In this document: piece by piece, positions 56,143 through 64,000 of the stretch
How the letters are laid out: each line of letters opens with the position of its first letter
How positions within the stretch are numbered: position 1 is the first letter of the stretch
From: Oreohelix idahoensis
Lineage: Eukaryota > Mollusca > Gastropoda > Stylommatophora > Oreohelicidae
Assembly (NCBI GenBank): GCA_024509875.1
Contig: JAMPIV010012162.1
Coordinates: forward strand, 62,001 to 126,000
DNA: 64,000 nt
Reading direction: 5' to 3'
Notes under the pieces: model-generated
Told to the model about the DNA's origin: nothing
The model's input: the letters and a program-made list of their open reading frames with translations, nothing else
The model's database searches: none
Made by a program: the position numbers and the translations under genes

Positions 56143-57639
56143 TTAAGTGAACCAGCTTTTTGTAGATAAAAAGAATTTGCCAAGTCAGGATAGATTTCTA
56201 GGGATTTAAATTGGAGCTCATGACTCTAAATCAACCAATTTCAGAATTCCAGAAAGTCTCAAGATCTGCTTAGATCTACAATGTAGATAGTGCCATAGAT
56301 TCTTTAACCTATCATTGGTTTGAAAGAGAAAACAAAACTCAACAACTATGGCTAAGTATGATCGTAGTTGCAGTAAATTAAGACATATTCAAACAAGTAA
56401 ACATTCCCTCATGTTTGACGACAATATTTTAGGCCTTACAATTTTACTGACTAAAATGATTTGGCCCAATCTTTGTCTTACTTTGGCTTGATAGAAAAAT
56501 GTGCGACACTATCGTGAGAAGTACGCTCATCTGGAGACAAGTTAGAACCTCAGATTTAGCCTTCTGTGATGAAACTGGCTTGCTTCGGAGGTTAAATCTC
56601 TTTTTATATTTACGTTCATATTGATTTCATTTATTAAATATGTGCTTTTCTATTACTTTATGAATATGTTTGTTTGTTTTTCTTTAAAAAAATAAACCAG
56701 TGCATTGAGCGTACAATACTAGTGCAATATGTTTTTGTAACATGTTCCATTGAACATCATTTTGTCATTTAGGGTGTGATGAAACTCAGTCGCGTGAAAT
56801 TGAGTCTCATAAAAGTAAAATACTCTACGTTGAGTAGGGGAGTGGGTGTGTGACATCACGAAAATTCGCACCAACCAGTAACATCCCTAGGGAACGCTCT
56901 GGCATACCAACAGCGACCTCTGAGAAATGCAAGGCATCCTGTAATCCAGTTGGACTTAACCAGTACACAAGAGTAAAAACACATCACAGGCCGTAAAATG
57001 TACTAGATTAAGCAAGAAATTTCAGCAATGCTGAAACTATATTTCAAAGAATCAACAGTTTGAATTTAATCTAGATTAAAAGAGAAAATGAAATAACAGG
57101 CAAACAGAAATAACATATCAACGATTGTGTAGTGACTGCTATGTGAGAAGTTTTCAAGGCGTCAGAGAGACTTCTGGGAGATTGTGGCCAGTCATAATTC
57201 AGTTGCTAGTTTGTCTATGACCATCTTTCCTTTCCCGCACCGATCGATGATATCTTTCCTAGAGATGACAAACTTCGTCACACCCCACGTTTTGGCCTGA
57301 CCTAGTGACATGGTATCTTTTAATTGTGATCCATCCTCGAGTGGCCAGATGGAACAAAAGAGAAGACGAAAACATGTAGTCGGTCGTACCGGCGGTTGTA
57401 TTGTTTAGACTGATAGTTTATTGATAGAAGCAAGTTTTGTTTCTGCCAGGGCTGACATGTTTGTAAGATAAACCTCAGACATGAATCTTATCACGTCTAA
57501 CACCATATTTAGATGATGTAACTAGTTCCGGTCAGACGGTAAGTGACATTTAAGACATAACGTTGACATTAAGTCATGCAAAACACGGCCTATCCTTAAG
57601 TTTATCGTGAATTAACACTCTTCAGTATTGAAATGCGAG
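56143..57639. other. Unassigned AT-rich region
   Basis: Nothing coding or repetitive could be supported. A long stretch without any recognisable LTR element body lies between the two LTR-like copies, so they do not bound one element that I can see. Confidence 0.45.
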
Positions 57640-57930
57640 GAAATTATATAATGGCTTTCGACAAAACGTCTTGTGGTAATAGACAAGATATGGATTATAA
57701 CATGTGGTCTATGGTTCGATCCCATGATGAGGTGGGATTTTTTAAGGCCACAAACGGCTCCTGGGTCGACCCAGCCCCAATTGGGTACCAGAGCAACTCT
57801 GGGAAGGTTAAGGCGGCCGGCGTGATGCCGACCACATCACCCCTAGTGTGCCGACGGTCAAGATAATATGGGCCTAACACCACATACCCAATATGCCGCA
57901 ATGGGCGTGTAACGGGTTCCTTAACCTTTT
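57640..57930 (+). mobile_element. Probable tRNA-derived SINE
   Basis: A perfect Pol III B box, GGTTCGATCCC, lies at 57715-57725, with a poorly preserved A-box candidate 55-65 nt upstream. Next comes a GC-rich body unlike its surroundings, with GGGTACCAGAGCAACTCTGG (inverted repeat CCAGAG/CTCTGG), GGAAGGTTAAGGCGGCCGG and CTAGTGTGCCG. The tail has CCTTTTTTTTAG. A frame overlaps it on each strand, but a frame in a SINE body is not evidence of a gene. Confidence is limited because no second copy is in the window. Confidence 0.5.
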
Positions 57931-58967
57931 TTTTAGAAGATTTATCAGATGCAATAATTAAGGGCAGGTCGCTTGAAAGAATGCTTTTGGTAAAGGAGAC
58001 GTAACGGGGCAATACCTTATATGGTCATATAGTTATTTTCAGAATAAGTGTTAGTTTTTTCAGAATAAGTGTTGTGGGTAACGTTTACTAAAAATAAGAT
58101 ACCTTACCTTCGAGGTGGGGAATTAAAATAAACTACACTAAAATTATGATTGGGTCTTACCCAATAGAACCTCACAAGGTGACATTTTTGCGTGGCAGAA
58201 TCTCAACTGAAAACCTAGCGCAGTTCAAAGAGTTCCCCACTGCATCTCTTATCATCCTCAAAAGATCACCGACAGCCAGAATAAGGAGTCATACTAATGA
58301 TCACATAAAAGGACAGGCCATAGGACTAAGAGTATGTTCTAAAATTAGAAAGTATACAACTTCAGATATAGTACTGAAAGCTACAACTCAGAAGAACATT
58401 ACCCCTGTGTTAACAAGCTAGGAATATACATAAATCAGTACAACCTAACACTTGTGGGATGACGGCATCTTGATCATGTGCACTAAAAATTACGGTTTTG
58501 TGCATCAAAGTCTGGATATACTTTTTAAAACATTCAGGACAAATTGTAACATGAACATTTTATTATAATTTGTTTGCATATTTTTATGAACAAATTGCTT
58601 CATGATGTACAGTTGCACAAAGGGCTTGCAACCTTATTACATAAAATAACTTGCCACAATAGCAGAGGTAGCCCCTGGCTTCTTAGGGAGCAAGGAGTTG
58701 ATGACGAGAACATTATGATATATGTATATTTGGTTTTGTTTTGTTTTATAAGGACTATCTGATCTCCTCCCTGAAATCACACAAGGAGGATCTCAGCGCA
58801 GTGCACGAACTCCGTAGCACCGGCTAGAATCCCAATGTGTGTATAGAATGTATAGGAATCACACATTCTATAAATATTGTTCCCTCATTTTTTTAATTTT
58901 CCCAGGGCAGCGGCCTGATAAGCCTACTTATATGTATATAAATATATAAATATATAAAAATAAATAA
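57931..58967. other. Unassigned region with a 91-codon frame
   Basis: 58146-58421 is open on the plus strand for 91 codons (MIGSYPIEPHKVTFLRGRIS start), Ser/Thr/Lys/Ile-rich. I recognise no domain, and there is no supporting copy. The rest is AT-rich. 58785-58835 is a short GC-richer stretch (CAGCGCAGTGCACGAACTCC) that could be a repeat edge. Confidence 0.35.
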
Positions 58968-59601
<634 letters not shown>

Positions 59602-60292
59602 TGTGGCAGTAAGGGAAAGAAGTATCAGAAGTCTAACATGAGTGGTATAGAGGAGGTAAATAACCGGATGTACGGAAATGATATGCATAGGAAGGGTCAA
59701 AACAGAAAGAGGTTAGGCACGTTTTTTCTCTGCATCAGGCAGAAACGTGAGAGACGTCGGAACAGAAGCAGGGCAGCCATATTGAAGGCGACCACTAGTT
59801 AAAGGAGCCCATGTATCGTCTCTTAGATATCACGAGTCCTGGTTGTGTAGACATAAGCTTCAATATATAGGTAGGCTGACGAGTTCCGATCAATACTACA
59901 AGGAGGAAGGAGCGGTGAAGCTTTATTCTGACAGAAGGGTACGTAGAGTAGTTATGACAATTCGATAGTGGATTAGTGTGCATAAGACAGTGACATTCTG
60001 AATTACATGGGAAGCTAATAGTGTTCAAGAGAGGAGAGTCGGATGGACCCAGATTGTTGGATGGGTCACCGACGACATTTGTTATACATAGTGTAAATAA
60101 ACATTTGTTCCAGTTGAATGCGGCGTTCCCATGTTTGTACCAGAGTTGCTACGGGGTATTATGTGGTCACGAAATGTGTGTTGTATATAAACGGCCAACA
60201 TACGGAGAAGTCAATCATCAATGCTTGAGGCAAAAGATCCTGTGTAGACAAAAGTTGTGTGCAACAACCAACTGTTAACCATCGCTGCCACA
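59602..60292 (+). repeat. LTR-like repeat, copy 2: possible solo LTR with GAAG duplication
   Basis: It starts TGTGGCAGTAAGGG and ends CTGCCACA (691 bp), the same ends as copy 1. GAAG occurs directly before (59598-59601) and after (60293-60296), consistent with a 4 bp target duplication. TGTAAATAAACA near 60090 may be a polyadenylation signal. There are no adjacent internal sequences, so it is best read as a solo LTR. Confidence 0.6.
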
Positions 60293-60459
60293 GAAGACAA
60301 GAAACTAAATTATTTAACTGTCTGCTGACTGAACCATATTCACTCTCTTTCCTTGTTCCAATTATATTTCTTAAATAAATTTCTTGTTTTAAATGTAAAT
60401 ATAAATCATTAGTTGAGTTAATCACTTGGAAGATAATGGTATGTCTGCTTCCGAATGAC

Positions 60460-63059
60460 TGTCACATAGGTTATGGTCATTAAATTGCCTAGATCTTCTT
60501 CCTATTCTCTCACGCGCATCCTTTTATTTTATTATCTTTCCATACTTGTTTTTCCTGTATTTTTTCGCATCACTCGGTTGCGAAAAATATTTTCTTCAGT
60601 AATTCTTAAACTTTACCTGTTTTGTTTCTCAAAACTGAGTATCGCACTAGATGGTATTACGTGGATGTCAGTCAGACGAGAAGCGTTATAATGCATTCCG
60701 TCAGACCGGGAGAGCCGACAGCTGTCTGCTGTTCCCCGGGGACATTGTTTTCTTCGGCCGAGTTCTGGGCCGTAGTGTGAAATTTCACTCCGCCGGAACG
60801 GGCAGGCTGACAGAGGGTCTGGTTTTTCGCATATGACACTCACGCTCCACGGGCCATGGTTAGCCTGTAGTGTGAAAACCGTCCTGCCTTTCAGACAAGT
60901 TGTCTACCTTTGCAATTGACACGCACGTTTCTCGGTCAGTTTGTTAAACGAAGGGTGAGATTACTCGTGGCACGGCAGACGGTTGTCTGAGATTTGCAAC
61001 TGACACGCGCTTTTCCCGGTCAGTTTGTCAACGCAGGTGCGTAATCGCCCTGGTGGCAGTTACGACACGCCTCTAAGTTAAACGTAGCTGTTATGAGAAG
61101 GGGGAGAAATCGGGGCGGGGGAGATAGTTCATCCTTTGTCTGTTTCAGATATTAAACCTAGTTTGAAACTTTATCTTCATTCTTTCTCTATAATCGCAGT
61201 AGACAGGTGGTTCGCGAAGAGTAGAGCTGTATAAGCGAAGTTTCTTAGTTTGTTGCGACAATTTGTCGAACTTCTAGACTTCCATAAATATAAGCGTATA
61301 ATTCTTAATTTGCGATATCTTGTAGTGCTGTGTTTTGAGGTAAATATATTATTATCTAGTATTTTGTGAAGTGATTAAGTGTTAAAATCGCGCATTTCAT
61401 TTTAACTAGTTTCATTTGAACAGAGTGCTTAATTTATAGTTTGTTATATTCTCTAAGTCGACGAGTTACAGTGGAAAAGCAAAATAAATTATATCTTAGC
61501 TTACTAAACAATAATGTAGCTATAATGAAGATAATTTAACTGCTAAATACTCAGTCGAGTATATTTTATATCAAACTTATAAACGCTAGATGCGACATCA
61601 GTGAATAATGACGAAATACGCAGATATTCCTGAATTCATGATGATTGATTTTATAACTTATTTCACCGGAAAATTTAAATAATAAGTCAAACAGTACACT
61701 TGCGGTTTAATAATGTAAGTTATAGTGGGTACATATTGTAAAATTATTTGATATGTGTTCTTTCTTTTATATAGTGAAACGGTGGTACCCAACTTTACCA
61801 GCGTTCTAGTACGTGAACATTATTTGGGAAGAAACAAATCACTTTCATTACCTGAACTGTAACAGTTAAATGAAGTAAGAGGCCTTCGCGCCAGAATTAA
61901 TTCTTCCAGAATAACTCTTCAGTACAATTCAGCCCGTTGTGGCAAGCAAAGATCAGAAACATTCCGACAGAGTTTTGACTAGTACTGTGGTGACCAAATA
62001 TAGTAACTTCCTGAAAGTAGACACCGATCTGACATTCCTTAAATTCTAGAAACCTAAGCTAAATGACATTGTGCTCTGCTAACTTTTGTGCCTGGACAAT
62101 ATTTTATGTGACTTAATCAGACATTCGAAAAATTAGAACAACCAAGGAATCGTTCCCTGAGAGTTTAGTACGTCTTTTGGAACTGGGGATTTCTTGGTCA
62201 AGGACTGCATTTTCGGGTCTGTGTGAAGGTCCTAGAATTATTATGTTCCCAGAGGCAGCGAGCAAAGTTGTGAGTATAACTGTGTACCCATGGCCATGGC
62301 TGAATGAATGAGTGTACGCAGATCAGAGTGTTATTTTACAGTTGTATAGTGTCGCCCATTTACTGTCTTAATTCTTTTGTTTAACCTGCAGAATTTGTTA
62401 CTATTTGCTAGAGTTTCTTTACTTCTTAGGCTAAATCAGATTATACAACTCTGTGCATACATTTACGAGAAAAGAAGAAAAACTCTTAGCCTTAACCCTA
62501 CGTATCTATAACTCTTTGGGCCATCATCTGTTCTCTTTACGGGGCTGTGGGCTAAACCTAGAGCTAAGATCATAACGGGGCTATCATCCTTGTAGCATTT
62601 TCTTAAATTTTATGACTATTTGTATATGTTTTTCCTTGATGTAATTTTTGGTGTTGTGAGAAATTTTGATATGATAATTAAAATATCTCTCTTGAACAAA
62701 AAAAAATCAGTGCGTTGGTCAGCTCGATCCCAATTATCTGTATATCATTGTTATAGTTTTCCCACGTCGGTGTGTTTACCTGTCGTCACGTGTATGTGCG
62801 TGCCCGTGAGTAGATAGAGATTTATGTAATATATATATGTGGTTTAGACTGTCAGACACTTTAAAAGCGGTCGTAGATGATAGGTGAGAGAGAGAAGATT
62901 ATCTCGATTCTCAAAGACAGCCTCTATATCACATTCTATCATCTCACGTGTGGAAATTCTATTGCTTTTCTCCAGCTCTCACTGTATCTATCACTCATTC
63001 TAAGCTATTCAGAAGGGACCAACCTAAGTCTTAATACTCCTATCCTGAAATCTACGACA
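60460..63059 (+). repeat. Solo LTR of the E0 family, 2600 bp
   Basis: It begins TGTCACATAGGTTATG and ends TCTACGACA, exactly as the E0 3' LTR. It is flanked by a perfect 5 bp repeat ATGAC at 60455-60459 and 63060-63064. There is no internal sequence, so recombination between the two LTRs of a full element is the simplest explanation. It contains the uninterrupted counterpart of the RTE-like LINE target near 61.0 kb. Confidence 0.93.
60558..60590 (+). other. Inverted repeat near the start of the solo LTR
   Basis: The TATTTTTTCGCA and TGCGAAAAATA arms are identical to those at 5551-5583; only the loop has changed. Confidence 0.7.
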
Positions 63060-63212
63060 ATGACTCATTTAAAAAATAAATACAATATACAGAGCAAAAC
63101 ATGCAATTATTAATTGGAAAATGCCAAATGTATAACAAACTTAGAAGACTCAGTTGTTATACTTACCATTCTAAAAATCCCTGTCAGACTCCCAGAAATA
63201 CAAGCACCAACC

Positions 63213-63400
63213 TTACTTAGTCGTTCCTCTTCTACCGTGAGGTGTAGAGGTTTGTAACAGAGAGTGCCATACTATTCTTTCGGCTGTCTTCCTACTAACT
63301 TGGTTCCATTCTCGTTCCTTCAAAGATTATCTAATAATGTCCTCCCAGTGGACTTTGGGTCGTCCTGGAGGTCTGGATCCCTGGTCTTAGTTTCGCATGC
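63213..63400 (-). pseudogene. LINE ORF2 C-terminal end, AAGT-tailed family
   Basis: Read on the minus strand, it encodes GSRPPGRPKVHWEDIIR, a TAA, then SLKEREWNQVSRKTAERIVW and ends PHGRRGTTK before a stop and a short AAGT remnant. It shares its last 35 residues with the copies at 2961 and 27198, with several changes. G-R-P-x2-H/R-W-x-D/E-x-I is the typical LINE motif before the C-terminus. Upstream sequence to about 63530 is probably more of the same LINE but is too degraded to read. Confidence 0.8.
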
Positions 63401-63625
63401 TTGCCGTGGTAGCTGTCGTAAATTTTCGATAGGTGTTTAAGAACAATGTTAGGTCCCGTCTGAATAGAACTGACAAAGGTGATGACTCAGGGCGAGATAA
63501 GATAAACAGATAGATTTTCACTAGTGAGTTGGTGTAAAGGTAGAGTCTGTCTCTGGATTTGAGAAGATACTCTAGTCCAGCCTATCGGTTACGACTAAGA
63601 AAATTAGTTGTTTAGACGGTTTCCT

Positions 63626-63628
<3 letters not shown>

Positions 63629-63701
<73 letters not shown>
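63629..63701. repeat. (TA)n microsatellite
   Basis: About 73 bp of TA repeat. Confidence 0.97.
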
Positions 63702-63703
<2 letters not shown>

Positions 63704-64000
63704 ACCACTCACATACACACCCACAGAAAAGTGACGACAATTAGACACACAAACGTGAAAACTATAGTAATGGAGTATGGATATTGGGACGAGTTGACCA
63801 ACACAGGTAATAAGTTGTATGTTAATGTTTATTTATCATAACAAGAAGAACTTCACAACAGTTATTATAAGATATCAAAAAAATATAAAATCAAAGGTTA
63901 CAGAATTAAATAAAGAAGTAGACCCACTAAGTGTACCTCCCTCTGTAGAGACAAAATCCCACAAAGAAAGAAGTTAATTAACCCCCAAAAGGTCAAACGA
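63702..64000. other. Window end, nothing recognised
   Basis: AT-rich with CACACA-type short runs near 63710. No coding or repeat assignment could be made. Confidence 0.5.

Noticed and set aside
57715..57725. Functional tRNA gene
   Set aside because: Only the B box is well formed; no cloverleaf with acceptor pairing can be drawn, and a long non-tRNA body follows.
57695..58012. 105-codon minus-strand frame
   Set aside because: It overlaps the SINE-like unit and has no domain; composition of the repeat explains it.

Overview
This is a repeat-dense, AT-rich stretch of an animal nuclear genome. I found no convincing host gene with exons, no rRNA and no canonical tRNA gene. The mix of families (RTE-type and RNase H-bearing LINEs, Gmr1-like LTR retrotransposons, ZMYM/DUF4371-type hAT, piggyBac-like, Tc1-like, a tRNA-derived SINE, long TA and TATC microsatellites) fits an invertebrate metazoan. 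A lophotrochozoan such as a mollusc is my best guess, but it is an inference, not a proof.

Layout. 0-3.1 kb: a ~380 bp tandem repeat, a piggyBac transposase fossil and a LINE 3' end with an (AAGT)n tail. 3.1-11.3 kb: a 5'-truncated LTR element (E0: gag, protease, integrase, no RT) with a very long 3' LTR that was split by a nearly full-length RTE-like LINE (12 bp target duplication). 11.3-17.6 kb: small repeats, a striking 57 bp minisatellite of about 35 units with a coding-like 19-residue repeat, a LINE ORF1 fossil and a TATC microsatellite. 18.1-26.8 kb: a nearly complete LTR retrotransposon (E1) with 977 bp LTRs, a long structured leader and one continuous gag-protease-integrase-RT-RNase H frame broken by only two stop codons. 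27.2-38.5 kb: a three-level nest. A hAT transposase gene is split by a minus-strand LINE (13 bp target duplication), which is itself split by a Gmr1-like fragment (E3). Just beyond the hAT 3' end sits a TTAA-flanked inverted-repeat element that contains a gypsy integrase fragment. 39.9-41.5 kb: a Tc1-like transposon. 42.5-54.1 kb: a second full-length Gmr1-like element (E2) with 1.4 kb LTRs, carrying an RNase H-bearing LINE (9 bp target duplication). 55-63 kb: two diverged copies of an LTR-like repeat, a SINE-like unit, and a solo LTR of the E0 family with a perfect 5 bp target duplication (ATGAC). 63-64 kb: another LINE 3' end and an AT microsatellite.

The most interesting theme is the set of four related LTR retrotransposons (E0-E3). 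RT, RNase H and integrase are all of Ty3/gypsy type, but integrase lies before RT, the order usual for Ty1/copia. This matches the Gmr1-like group. The gag capsid has a SCAN-domain-like segment, consistent with the published idea that the vertebrate SCAN domain came from a Gmr1-like gag. Their leaders carry repeated stem-loops that are conserved in shape between E1 and E2 and end in a splice-acceptor-like sequence just before the gag start. All copies here are broken. Nested target duplications give a relative order of insertion.
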